This document shows, one piece after another, positions 42,736 to 51,081 of a stretch of 64,000 bases of DNA. This DNA comes from Arthrobacter_D sp015752045 (lineage in GTDB: Bacteria; Actinomycetota; Actinomycetes; Actinomycetales; Micrococcaceae): NCBI RefSeq assembly GCF_015752045.1, contig NZ_JADOUS010000004.1, positions 186,001-250,000 on the forward strand, written 5' to 3'. Position numbers and translations under genes: made by a program. Under the pieces are notes generated by a model, which worked only from the letters and a program-made list of their open reading frames with translations, ran no database searches and was not told where the DNA came from. Within the stretch, counting starts at the first letter, position 1. Every line of letters begins with the position of its first letter.

Positions 42736-43820
42736 CAGAGCTCCACCACCGAGCGGAGCACGGCGCCGCCGTGCATCTTCCCGAAGGCCTCCTCCACCTG
42801 GTCGAGCCGGATGCGCTCCGTGACGAAGGCGTCCAGGTCGAGGTTGCCCTGCAGGTAGTGGCTGACGAGCATCGGGAAGTCCCGGCTCGGCAGGCAGTCC
42901 CCGTACCAGGAGGACTTGAGGGAGCCGCCGCGCCCGAAGACATCCAGCAGCGGCAGTTCGACGGTCATCTCGGGGGTGGGGACCCCCACGAGCACCACGG
43001 TCCCGGCGAGATCGCGTGCGTAGAAGGCCTGCTTGTAGGTCTCGGGGCGCCCGACCGCGTCGATCACGACGTCCGCGCCGTTGCCGCCGGTCAGCGCACG
43101 GATGGCCTCCACCGGGTCGTCGTCCTTCGAGTTCAGGACGTGCGTGGCACCGAGGCCCCTCGCGAGCTCCAGCTTCCGGTCGTCGATGTCGACGGCGATG
43201 ATCGTGGTGGCTCCGGCGAGCTTCGCTCCGGCGACGGCGGCGATGCCCACACCGCCGCAGCCGATGACGGCGACCGAGTCGCCGCGGGAGACGTTGCCCG
43301 TGTTGATCGCCGCGCCGATCCCGGCCATGACGCCGCAGCCGAGCAGGCCCACGGCGGCGGCGTCGGCATCGGCATCCACCTTGGTGCACTGGCCGGCGGC
43401 GACGAGGGTCTTCTCGGCGAACGCGCCGATCCCGAGGGCCGCGGAGAGGACGGTCCCGTCCTCCAGGGTCATCTTCTGGGTGGCGTTGTGCGTGTCGAAG
43501 CAGTACTGCGCCTCGCCCCGGCGGCAGGCCCGGCACTCGCCGCAGACGGCACGCCAGTTCAGGATCACGCGGTCGCCCGGGGCGACCGTCGTGACGTCGT
43601 CGCCGACGGCGCTCACGACGCCGGTGGCCTCGTGTCCGAGGAGGAACGGGAACTCGTCGTTGATGGCACCCTGCTTGTAGTGCAGGTCCGTGTGGCAGAC
43701 ACCGCAGGTGAGGATGTCGACGAGCGCCTCGCCGGGCCCGGGATCCGGGACCAGGATGGTCTCGATGGTGGCGGGGGCATCCTTCGCCCGCACCACGACT
43801 CCCTGAACTTTGTGCACCAT
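42735..43820 (-). CDS. S-(hydroxymethyl)mycothiol dehydrogenase
   Basis: 361-residue zinc-dependent medium-chain alcohol dehydrogenase, NAD/mycothiol-dependent formaldehyde dehydrogenase (MscR/AdhE2 type). The N-terminal VHKVQGVVVRAKDAP and GVCHTD fit the family. Catalytic zinc ligands are in CGVCHTD and GHEA, structural zinc Cys are in CGECRACRRGEAQYC, and the Rossmann motif is GCGGVGIAAVAGAKLAGA. It oxidises the formaldehyde-mycothiol adduct. A GGAAGGA site precedes the ATG. It is first in an operon with the MBL hydrolase; a mycoredoxin gene lies 94 bases upstream on the same strand. Confidence 0.87.
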   Translation of the reverse strand: MVHKVQGVVVRAKDAPATIETILVPDPGPGEALVDILTCGVCHTDLHYKQGAINDEFPFLLGHEATGVVSAVGDDVTTVAPGDRVILNWRAVCGECRACRRGEAQYCFDTHNATQKMTLEDGTVLSAALGIGAFAEKTLVAAGQCTKVDADADAAAVGLLGCGVMAGIGAAINTGNVSRGDSVAVIGCGGVGIAAVAGAKLAGATTIIAVDIDDRKLELARGLGATHVLNSKDDDPVEAIRALTGGNGADVVIDAVGRPETYKQAFYARDLAGTVVLVGVPTPEMTVELPLLDVFGRGGSLKSSWYGDCLPSRDFPMLVSHYLQGNLDLDAFVTERIRLDQVEEAFGKMHGGAVLRSVVEL

Positions 43821-43914
43821 GTGTTGCTGTCCTTCCGCTGGGGGCGGCGGGCCGGTGACCGACCTGCCGCTCCCAGCATATGGGGGACGGCGCTGGTGCG
43901 CGGCGGGTGCGTCC

Positions 43915-44172
43915 CTAGACGGAGAGCCTGGTCTTCACCTCGGCGACGGACGGGTTCGTGGCGGTGCTGCCGTCGGGGAAGATCACGGTCGGCACGGTCT
44001 GGTTGCCGCCGTTCAGGGACGCCACGAGGTCGGCGGTCCCCTCGACCTCCTCGATGTTGATCTCGGTGTAGCCGATGCCCTGCGCGGAGAGCTGTGACTT
44101 CAGGCGACGGCAGTACCCGCACCACGTGGTGGAGAACATGGTGATGGATCCTGCTTCTGGCGTGTAGTCCAC
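43915..44172 (-). CDS. Mycoredoxin (glutaredoxin-like)
   Basis: 85-residue thioredoxin-fold protein with the active site CGYC (TTWCGYCRRLKSQL) and QTVPTVIFPDGSTATNPS, the cis-Pro loop, matching mycoredoxin-1. It reduces protein-mycothiol disulfides with electrons from mycothiol and mycothiol disulfide reductase. The GTG at 44172 was chosen because GAGGAG lies five bases upstream; the in-frame ATG ten codons earlier has no site. Its position upstream of the mycothiol dehydrogenase makes a mycothiol-related cluster. Confidence 0.88.
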   Translation of the reverse strand: MDYTPEAGSITMFSTTWCGYCRRLKSQLSAQGIGYTEINIEEVEGTADLVASLNGGNQTVPTVIFPDGSTATNPSVAEVKTRLSV

Positions 44173-44329
44173 GGTGCTCCTCGTCTGTGCGCGCGGATCC
44201 ACCGCGCGCAGGTGTTGGAATAGAACGGGCCCGGTGTTGCCCGCATCGTCGACAACGCCTGATCCTGCCGGCCCATTCCTGCGGGCCGGCCCGTTGCTGC
44301 AGCCCCCTTGCCGTCGGTGGTGGTCCGGG

Positions 44330-44335
44330 TAGGCT
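44330..44335 (+). promoter_or_regulatory. Leaderless -10 element (TAGGCT)
   Basis: TAGGCT lies exactly six bases before the chorismate mutase ATG at 44342. Confidence 0.55.
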
Positions 44336-44341
44336 CACGCC

Positions 44342-44644
44342 ATGGCTGAAGCAGAGGAAGAACAGAGCGCGAAGCAGCTGGCCGCGGTCCGGGTGGCCAT
44401 CGACGAGGTGGACGAGCAGATCGTGTCCCTCATGTCCCGGCGCGAACGGCTCGTCCGCCGGGCCGGTTCCCTCAAGCACGATGACGCCTCGGTGCGCGCC
44501 CCGGCGCGGGTGGAGCGGGTCATCACCAACGTGCGCGAGTATGCCTCGAAGCAGGGCGTCGACCCGAGCGTCGTCGAGCAGACATACCGCGCGATGATCG
44601 CGGCGTTCATCGAGTTCGAGCTGCGGGTGCGGCGGGAGCAGTAG
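44342..44644 (+). CDS. Chorismate mutase, AroQ type
   Basis: 100-residue all-helical protein. The first helix (VRVAIDEVDEQIVSLMSRRERLVRRAGSLK) holds the conserved D-x2-I-x2-L-x2-R and R/K residues of AroQ mutases, followed by APARVERVITNVRE and a third helix EQTYRAMIAAFIEFE. It converts chorismate to prephenate for Phe/Tyr synthesis. The C-terminal RREQ is short, so no prephenate dehydratase is fused. It is leaderless and bounded downstream by a hairpin. Confidence 0.88.
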   Translation: MAEAEEEQSAKQLAAVRVAIDEVDEQIVSLMSRRERLVRRAGSLKHDDASVRAPARVERVITNVREYASKQGVDPSVVEQTYRAMIAAFIEFELRVRREQ

Positions 44645-44651
44645 GGCGCGC

Positions 44652-44677
44652 CCGGACGACGCTCCGCCGTCGTCCGG
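44652..44677 (+). terminator. Hairpin after chorismate mutase gene
   Basis: CCGGACGACG and CGTCGTCCGG form a perfect 10-bp stem with a 6-base loop, directly after the stop. No U-run. Confidence 0.55.
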
Positions 44678-44688
44678 TGGCGGGCGTG

Positions 44689-44718
44689 TTGGTCGGCCCT
44701 GTGCCCACCCGATACGAT
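44689..44718 (+). promoter_or_regulatory. Candidate promoter of thrS
   Basis: TTGGTC (44689-44694), 18 bases, TACGAT (44713-44718). The leader that follows contains a GGGTGCC/GGCACCC stem at 44744-44771 before the thrS ribosome site; no T-box is recognisable. Confidence 0.5.
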
Positions 44719-44799
44719 CAGCACGGCGGTCCCCGGGCTCACCGGGTGCCGTCACGCCCTGTCGGGCACCCCTGTTCCGATTCCCCGAGGAGACCCTCC

Positions 44800-46812
44800 G
44801 TGTCAGCGCCCCAGCCCATGAAACTCATCGTCGACGGCGAAGAGACGCAGGCGACGACGGGCACCACCGGTACGGAGCTGTTCGGCGGGCGGCGCGACGT
44901 CGTCGTCATGCGGGTCGACGGCGAACTGAGGGACCTGGACCAGGAACTGCCCGACGGCGCCGCCGTGGAGGGCGTCACGCTCGAGGACCCCGCGGGGCTC
45001 GAGGTCCTCCGCCACTCCGCCGCGCACGTCATGGCCCAGGCCGTGCAGCAGCTGCGTCCCGCAGCCAGGCTGGGCATCGGCCCGTACATCACGGACGGCT
45101 TCTACTTCGACTTCGACGTCGAGGAACCTTTCACGCCGGACGAGCTCAAGCAGCTCGAGAAGATGATGCTGAAGATCGTCAACGCCAACCAGCGCTTCGT
45201 CCGCCGGGTCGTGTCCGAGGACGAGGCCCGCGAGGCGATGAAGGACGAGCCGTACAAGCTGGAGCTGATCGGCCTCAAGGGCGGCGCGACGGACGAGGAC
45301 GGCGCCTCCGTCGAGGTCGGTGCCGGCGAGCTGACCATCTACGACAACGTGGACCGCAAATCAGGCGACGTCGTGTGGAAAGACCTCTGCCGCGGTCCGC
45401 ACCTGCCCAACACCAAGCTCATCTCCAACGCCTACTCGCTCACGCGCTCGGCGGCCGCCTACTGGCGCGGCAGCGAGAAGAACAAGCAGCTGCAGCGGAT
45501 CTACGGCACGGCATGGCCCACCAAGGACGCCCTCAAGGCCTACCAGGAGCGCCTGGCCGAAGCCGAACGGCGCGACCACCGGCGCCTCGGCACGGAACTG
45601 GACCTGTTCTCCTTCCCCGACGAGCTCGGCTCCGGCCTTCCCGTGTTCCACCCGAAGGGCGGCACCATCCGCAAGGCGATGGAGGACTACTCCCGCCAGC
45701 GGCACACCGACGCCGGATATGAATTCGTGTACACGCCGCACATCACGAAGGGGCACCTCTACGAGGTCTCCGGGCACCTCGACTGGTACCGGGACGGCAT
45801 GTTCCCGGCCATGCACGTCGACGAGGAGCTGAACGAGGACGGCACGGTGCGCAAGCCCGGGCAGGACTACTACCTCAAGCCGATGAACTGCCCCATGCAC
45901 AACCTGGTCTTCCGGTCCCGCGGACGGTCCTACCGCGAACTGCCGCTGCGCCTGTTCGAATTCGGCTCGGTCTACCGCTACGAGAAGTCCGGCGTGGTCC
46001 ACGGCCTGACGCGTGTCCGGGGCATGACCCAGGACGACGCCCACATCTACTGCACCCGCGAGCAGATGAAGGACGAGCTCACCGGGACGCTGGACTTCGT
46101 GCTGGGCCTGCTCAAGGACTACGGCCTCGACGACTTCTACCTCGAGCTCTCCACGCGCAACCCCGAGAAGTCGGTCGGCTCGGAGGAGATCTGGGACGAG
46201 GCCACCCGCACCCTCGCCGAGGTCGCCGAGGCGTCCGGCCTCGAGCTGGTGCCCGATCCCGGGGGAGCCGCGTTCTACGGCCCGAAGATCTCCGTCCAGG
46301 CGCGTGACGCGATCGGCCGGACCTGGCAGATGTCCACCATCCAGCTGGACTTCAACCTGCCCGAGCGCTTCGAACTCGAGTACCAGGCGGCGGACGGCTC
46401 CCGGCAGCGCCCGGTCATGATCCACCGGGCCCTGTTCGGCTCCATCGAGCGCTTCATGGCCGTCCTCACCGAGCACTACGCCGGAGCGTTCCCCGCCTGG
46501 CTGGCACCGGTGCAGGTGCTCGCCGTCCCCGTGGCGGAGGCGTTCAACGACTACCTGTTCGACGTCGTCGACAAGCTCAAGGCCGAGGGCATCCGCGCGC
46601 AGGTGGACGCCGGCTCCGACCGCTTCCCGAAGAAGATCAGGACGGCGAGCAAGGAGAAGGTGCCCTTCGTCCTCATCGCGGGCGGCGAGGACCAGGAGGC
46701 GAACGCGGTCTCCTTCCGTTTCCGGGACGGCAGCCAGGACAACCAGGTGCCCGTCGACGAGGCGGTCCGCCGGATCGTGGAGGCGGTTCGCAGCAGGGAG
46801 GCGACGGTCTGA
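44800..46812 (+). CDS. thrS: Threonyl-tRNA synthetase
   Basis: 670-residue class II aminoacyl-tRNA synthetase. A TGS domain (residues 1-65) is followed by the editing domain with HSAAHVMAQAVQQL and the CRGPHLPNT zinc-like motif, then the catalytic core (YLKPMNCPMHN; RLFEFGSVYRYEKSGVVHGLTRVRGMTQDDAH), and an anticodon-binding domain at the C-terminus (QVLAVPVAEAFNDY). The GTG at 44800 has GAGGAG seven bases upstream. First gene of thrS-HIT-pgsA, coupled to the HIT gene by TGATG. Confidence 0.96.
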   Translation: MSAPQPMKLIVDGEETQATTGTTGTELFGGRRDVVVMRVDGELRDLDQELPDGAAVEGVTLEDPAGLEVLRHSAAHVMAQAVQQLRPAARLGIGPYITDGFYFDFDVEEPFTPDELKQLEKMMLKIVNANQRFVRRVVSEDEAREAMKDEPYKLELIGLKGGATDEDGASVEVGAGELTIYDNVDRKSGDVVWKDLCRGPHLPNTKLISNAYSLTRSAAAYWRGSEKNKQLQRIYGTAWPTKDALKAYQERLAEAERRDHRRLGTELDLFSFPDELGSGLPVFHPKGGTIRKAMEDYSRQRHTDAGYEFVYTPHITKGHLYEVSGHLDWYRDGMFPAMHVDEELNEDGTVRKPGQDYYLKPMNCPMHNLVFRSRGRSYRELPLRLFEFGSVYRYEKSGVVHGLTRVRGMTQDDAHIYCTREQMKDELTGTLDFVLGLLKDYGLDDFYLELSTRNPEKSVGSEEIWDEATRTLAEVAEASGLELVPDPGGAAFYGPKISVQARDAIGRTWQMSTIQLDFNLPERFELEYQAADGSRQRPVMIHRALFGSIERFMAVLTEHYAGAFPAWLAPVQVLAVPVAEAFNDYLFDVVDKLKAEGIRAQVDAGSDRFPKKIRTASKEKVPFVLIAGGEDQEANAVSFRFRDGSQDNQVPVDEAVRRIVEAVRSREATV

Positions 46813-47438
46813 TGGCCGACGCCGACAGTCCGGACACGACCTCCCTCGGGCAGCCGGCGGCTGCCTACCCCGGTGACCATGAGGTCACCGACGGGTTCGA
46901 ACTCGCCGGCGTGCCCGACGCCTTCCAGCGGCTGTGGACCCCGCACCGCCTCGCCTACATCAAGGGCGGACAGGAGCAGGTGACGACGGAGGAGTCGTGC
47001 CCGTTCTGCCGCGCGCCGCAGCTGAGCGACGAGGACGCCCTGATCGTCCATCGGGGCACGCACGCTTTCGTGCTGCTCAACCTCTTCCCGTACAACGCCG
47101 GGCACCTCCTGGTCTGCCCGTACCGGCACGTGCCCGACTACACGGACATCGACGACGACGAGACCGCGGAGATCGCCGCCCTCACCCAGACGGCCATGCG
47201 CGTGCTGCGCCGGGTCTCCAACCCCTCCGGGTTCAACCTGGGCATGAACCAGGGCGCCACCGGTGGCGCCGGGATCGCCGCCCACCTCCACCAGCACGTG
47301 GTGCCGCGCTGGGGCGGGGACGGCAACTTCCTGCCGATTATCGCGCAGACCAAGGCCATCACGCAGACACTCGGCGACGTGCGCGGACAGGTCGCCGCGG
47401 CGTGGGCCGACGGTGACCCCACCGGGCCGGCCTCCTGA
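46812..47438 (+). CDS. HIT family (Ap4A phosphorylase-like) protein
   Basis: 208-residue HIT-fold protein with a zinc-type CPFCRAP motif near residue 60, the FPYNAGHLLVCPYRHV strand and the histidine triad AHLHQHVVPRWGGDGNF. Such proteins in the conserved thrS-HIT-pgsA unit are thought to act on diadenosine tetraphosphate or related nucleotides, possibly by-products of the synthetase. Overlaps both neighbours (TGATG at each end), so it is translationally coupled. Confidence 0.9.
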   Translation: MADADSPDTTSLGQPAAAYPGDHEVTDGFELAGVPDAFQRLWTPHRLAYIKGGQEQVTTEESCPFCRAPQLSDEDALIVHRGTHAFVLLNLFPYNAGHLLVCPYRHVPDYTDIDDDETAEIAALTQTAMRVLRRVSNPSGFNLGMNQGATGGAGIAAHLHQHVVPRWGGDGNFLPIIAQTKAITQTLGDVRGQVAAAWADGDPTGPAS

Positions 47439-48058
47439 TGCTCAACAGGTACGCGCGCGGCTTCTTCACCCGGCTGTTCACGCCCCTCGCGCGACTGCTC
47501 CTGAAATGGGGCGTGACCCCCGACGCCGTGACCATCGCGGGCACCCTCGGCGTGGCCGGCGGCGCGCTCGTGTTCTATCCGCTCGGGCAGCTGTTCTGGG
47601 GCACGGTCTTCATCACCCTGTTCGTGTTCTCCGACGTCGTCGACGGCATCATGGCCCGGATCAAGGGCCATGGCGGCCTCTGGGGCAACTTCCTCGACTC
47701 CACGCTCGACCGCATCGCCGACGGCGCCCTCTTCGCCGGTGTCGCCATCTGGTTCTTCACGGGCGGGCAGAACACGGCCGTCGCGATCGCGGCCCTCGCC
47801 TGCCTCGTGCTCGGCATGATCGTGTCCTATGCGCGGGCCAAGGCGGAGTCGCTGGGGTTCACCGCGAACGTCGGGGTGGCCGAGCGCGCCGAACGCCTGG
47901 TCTCCGTCCTCGTGGTCACCGGGCTCACGGGGCTCGGGCTGCCCGAGGGTTTCCTGTTCGCGGTGCTCGTGATCCTCGCCGTCGCGAGCCTCGTCACGGT
48001 CTACCAGCGGATCAGGACCGTGCGGCGGCAGTCACGGGAGCCGAAGCCGGCGTCCTGA
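47438..48058 (+). CDS. pgsA: Phosphatidylinositol-phosphate synthase
   Basis: 206-residue membrane CDP-alcohol phosphatidyltransferase with about six helices and the full signature DVVDGIMAR ... G ... D-STLD, i.e. D-x2-D-G-x2-A-R-x8-G-x3-D-x3-D. By its position after thrS-HIT it corresponds to the actinobacterial enzyme making phosphatidylinositol phosphate from CDP-diacylglycerol and inositol phosphate. In mycobacteria patA and pimA follow; they are not here. Starts at a TGATG overlap with the HIT gene. Confidence 0.9.
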   Translation: MLNRYARGFFTRLFTPLARLLLKWGVTPDAVTIAGTLGVAGGALVFYPLGQLFWGTVFITLFVFSDVVDGIMARIKGHGGLWGNFLDSTLDRIADGALFAGVAIWFFTGGQNTAVAIAALACLVLGMIVSYARAKAESLGFTANVGVAERAERLVSVLVVTGLTGLGLPEGFLFAVLVILAVASLVTVYQRIRTVRRQSREPKPAS

Positions 48059-48195
48059 GGCCGGCCGGCCGATCCGGTGTCGGCGCCCCGGGTGCCCAGG
48101 TGGGGTGGGTCCCGTCGCCAGGACCCCCGTGTGCACCCTCGGGCCGGCGGGACGGGACAGGGCCTAAGTCCCTAGGGCCGCCGGGCCGCCGCTCC

Positions 48196-48201
48196 TAGCG
48201 T
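48196..48201 (+). promoter_or_regulatory. Leaderless -10 element (TAGCGT)
   Basis: TAGCGT lies exactly six bases before the ATG at 48208. Confidence 0.5.
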
Positions 48202-48207
48202 CGGGTC

Positions 48208-48933
48208 ATGTCGTCACCGTCCTGGCCCGAAGCCCCCGCCTGGCGGCCGCTGTTCCGGGTCGCGGGGATCGCTGGGATCCTCCTCCTCGTCGTGTCCTAC
48301 CTGGCCACCCTCGTCCTCTTCACGCTGGACCCGCCGCCGGTCTCCGGCGGCGAGGCGACGCCGCGCTTCATCGCCGATCACCGGGCGTCGTACATCGCCC
48401 AGCAGCTCCTCTGGCTCGTCCCGTCCCTCTTCGGACTGATCGTCTTCGTCGCCCTCCTGGTCGCCCTGTTCCCCGCGAGTCCCAGCCTCGCGGTCCTCGG
48501 GTTCACGGTCGGGGCCGCCTCCTGGACCGCGCTGCTCGCCGTCCCGGTGACGACCGAGGGCACGCTGTCCCTCGTGTACCTGAGCGACCGGTTCACCGCC
48601 GAGACCGACGCGGCAGCACGGTCCTCGTTCAGTGCCGCGGCCGAGGCGTTCGTGGCGGAGAACAACACGGTCTCGCTCGCCGGTGCCCTCACGCCGCTGG
48701 GGCTCCTCCTGATCTCACTGCCCATGACCCGGGGTGCGCTGCCCCACTGGATCGGATGGCTCGGGATCGTCACCGGCTCGCTCGGCCTTCTCAGCGAGGT
48801 GCTCGGTTTCGCCGTGCCGGGCCTCTACGCCGTGTACGGCCCCCTCCTGTGGGCGTGGTTCACCGCCGTGGGCGTCGCGCTCCTGCGGTTGCCCGACCGG
48901 AGGCCGACACATGATCAGCACGGTGTCCGGTGA
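48208..48933 (+). CDS. DUF4386-like membrane protein
   Basis: 241-residue protein with about six membrane helices (first near residues 17-40; last near 210-230) and conserved loops RFIADHRASYIAQQLLWLVPSLFG and TPLGLLLISLPMTRGALPHWIGWLGIVTG, the latter a hallmark of DUF4386-type proteins. Function unknown. It is leaderless and sits where the PI-mannoside genes occur in relatives. It is convergent with the sigma factor gene that follows. Confidence 0.65.
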   Translation: MSSPSWPEAPAWRPLFRVAGIAGILLLVVSYLATLVLFTLDPPPVSGGEATPRFIADHRASYIAQQLLWLVPSLFGLIVFVALLVALFPASPSLAVLGFTVGAASWTALLAVPVTTEGTLSLVYLSDRFTAETDAAARSSFSAAAEAFVAENNTVSLAGALTPLGLLLISLPMTRGALPHWIGWLGIVTGSLGLLSEVLGFAVPGLYAVYGPLLWAWFTAVGVALLRLPDRRPTHDQHGVR

Positions 48934-48962
48934 TACCGGGGCGGAGCCGGACGGTTGGTGCC

Positions 48963-49787
48963 TCAGGACGCGGAGGCGAGGGCCGGCCGGACGCCGGTGA
49001 ACGCGGCCGCGTGATCGCGGAGGGGCGTCAGCGCGGTCCCCAGGGCCGAGAGGTACTCGGCGCGCCGCTTCGGTGCCACCCGGGAGGTCGCTGCGGGGGA
49101 CGCGCCCGGGGTGTCGGAGTAGTGGGTGGCGAGCCCGTCGTGCAGCAGCCGGAGCGCCTCGGATTTCTGCTGCGACACCGCCGAGTGCGTCGTGCCGAGC
49201 TCGGCTGCGACGTCGGTCACCGAGCGGCCCTCGAAGAAGACCTGCTCGATGATGTGCCGCATGCGCGTGGGAAGGTGGACCACCGCGGCACGCAGGTGAC
49301 GGATCTGCTCGTCGGCGAGGAGCGACGCCTCGGGAAGCTGGTCCAGCGACGGGACGAGGTCGAGCACCGTCTCGTCGAGCACGTGCACGGACCGGGCGGC
49401 GTCGTCGAGCGCCGAATGGACCTCCTGCCGGGTGACGCCGAGCGTCATGGCTAGCTCGTCGGTGGTCGGCCTGCGCCCGAGGGAGGCCGCGAGGGCGTCC
49501 TGCGCGCCCAGGGTGTCACCGATCCGCCGTCGGACGGACCGCGGAGCCCAGTCGTTGGACCGCATCTCGTCCGCGAACGCACCGGTGATGCGGCGCCGCG
49601 CATAGGCGCCGAACGGCACCCCGAGCGTGGGATCGAACGAGTCCGCCGACGTGATAAGCGCGATCGCGCCGACGGACGCCAGATCCTCCCGCGAGAGATG
49701 TGTGGCGCGGGCGCACAAGGAAGAGACGAGATACCCGACCAGTGGCAGGTTGTCGACGATGAGTTCTTCACGGTCCCGTGAATGCAT
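48963..49787 (-). CDS. FliA/WhiG-like sigma factor
   Basis: 274-residue sigma-70 family protein. Region 2 (about residues 5-85; LSREDLASVGAIALITSADSFDP, then GVPFGAYARRRITGAFADEMR), region 3 (85-125) and region 4 with its HTH (165-212; SVTDVAAELGTTHSAVSQQKSEAL) are all present, as in the FliA/WhiG/SigF group. No flagellar gene or anti-sigma gene is adjacent, so the regulon is unknown. A C-terminal tail of about 50 residues follows region 4. The GGGGAG site fixes the ATG at 49787; it diverges from pdxS. Confidence 0.85.
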   Translation of the reverse strand: MHSRDREELIVDNLPLVGYLVSSLCARATHLSREDLASVGAIALITSADSFDPTLGVPFGAYARRRITGAFADEMRSNDWAPRSVRRRIGDTLGAQDALAASLGRRPTTDELAMTLGVTRQEVHSALDDAARSVHVLDETVLDLVPSLDQLPEASLLADEQIRHLRAAVVHLPTRMRHIIEQVFFEGRSVTDVAAELGTTHSAVSQQKSEALRLLHDGLATHYSDTPGASPAATSRVAPKRRAEYLSALGTALTPLRDHAAAFTGVRPALASAS

Positions 49788-50059
49788 GAGCAAGCTCCCC
49801 AGCTGCTTAGTCGCATTGCTGCTCCTGGCTGCCCGGTGAGGGGCTGCCGGGGGCGGCAGGTGTCGTGTCGAAGCTATCAGCGGCTTCTCGGTGCACGGGC
49901 GCCTTAGGCCAATCCTGCCCAAAGGCTGAGCTTTGTCTGCTTACGCCCGGAAACCTGCGGCCGGCGGCCGTGGGTCCTGCACGACGGCGGCGGCCGAGGG
50001 ACCCGTGCCGGACGCGTATCATGAAGTGTCAGCTTTTATCTACCTTTTAGGGGCAAGTT

Positions 50060-50974
50060 GTGTCCACCGTTGAAGGAAACTCGGCAACCACAGCACAGAC
50101 CGGTGGAAACCGGGTGAAGCGCGGTATGGCCGAAATGCTCAAGGGCGGCGTCATCATGGATGTCGTCACCGCAGAGCAGGCCCGCATCGCCGAAGATGCC
50201 GGCGCGGTCGCGGTCATGGCCCTCGAGCGGGTGCCCGCGGACATCCGTGCCCAGGGCGGTGTGTCGCGCATGAGCGATCCCGACATGATCGACAGCATCA
50301 TCGCGGCCGTCTCCATCCCGGTCATGGCCAAGGCACGGATCGGCCACTTCGTGGAGGCGCAGGTCCTGCAGTCCCTCGGCGTCGACTACATCGACGAGTC
50401 AGAGGTCCTGACGCCCGCCGACTTCACCAACCACATCGACAAGGGGAAGTTCACGATTCCCTTCGTGTGCGGTGCCACCAACCTCGGTGAGGCCCTGCGG
50501 CGCATCAACGAAGGTGCTGCCATGATCCGGTCCAAGGGCGAGGCCGGCACCGGCGACGTCTCGAACGCCACGATGCACATGCGCAAGATCCGCTCGGAGA
50601 TCAACCGCCTGTCCTCGATGGCCGAGGACGAGTTGTACGTGGCCGCGAAGGAACTGCAGGCCCCGTACCAGCTCGTGAAGGACGTCGCCGCCGCAGGCCG
50701 GCTGCCGGTGGTGCTCTTCACGGCGGGCGGCATCGCGACCCCCGCGGACGCCGCCATGATGATGCAGCTCGGCGCGGACGGCGTCTTCGTCGGCTCCGGC
50801 ATCTTCAAGTCGGGCAATCCGGCCGAGCGTGCGAACGCCATCGTCCAGGCGACGACGTTCCACGACGACCCCGACATGATCGCCAAGGTCTCCCGCGGCC
50901 TCGGCGAAGCCATGGTGGGCATCAATGTCGACGAGATCCCGCAGCCGCACCGCCTGGCGGAGCGCGGCTGGTAG
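50060..50974 (+). CDS. pdxS: Pyridoxal 5'-phosphate synthase lyase subunit
   Basis: 304-residue TIM-barrel subunit that joins ribose 5-phosphate, glyceraldehyde 3-phosphate and ammonia into PLP. The family is near-invariant: VKRGMAEMLKGGVIMDV, MALERVPADIR, MAKARIGHFVEAQ with the first Lys, and VVLFTAGGIATPADAAMMM. Its partner pdxT is not adjacent but 6.9 kb away on the same strand. The GTG start has GGGGCAA upstream. A terminator follows the gene. Confidence 0.97.
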   Translation: MSTVEGNSATTAQTGGNRVKRGMAEMLKGGVIMDVVTAEQARIAEDAGAVAVMALERVPADIRAQGGVSRMSDPDMIDSIIAAVSIPVMAKARIGHFVEAQVLQSLGVDYIDESEVLTPADFTNHIDKGKFTIPFVCGATNLGEALRRINEGAAMIRSKGEAGTGDVSNATMHMRKIRSEINRLSSMAEDELYVAAKELQAPYQLVKDVAAAGRLPVVLFTAGGIATPADAAMMMQLGADGVFVGSGIFKSGNPAERANAIVQATTFHDDPDMIAKVSRGLGEAMVGINVDEIPQPHRLAERGW

Positions 50975-50990
50975 TCCACCGGAGCCTCAC

Positions 50991-51022
50991 GAAGGGTCGC
51001 AGCCGAGAGGTTGCGGCCCTTC
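50991..51022 (+). terminator. Terminator after pdxS
   Basis: GAAGGGTCGCAGCC and GGTTGCGGCCCTTC pair over 14 bp with two G-U pairs and loop GAGA. It closes pdxS as a single unit. Confidence 0.7.
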
Positions 51023-51081
51023 TGCGTCGTCAGGCACGGCCGGGGACGGCGTGCAGCACGAGCCTCGGGAACAGGGCGGAG

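Noticed and set aside
44719..44799. T-box or other tRNA-sensing leader before thrS
   Set aside because: The leader is only about 75 bases with one small stem; no T-box sequence or specifier stem is visible.
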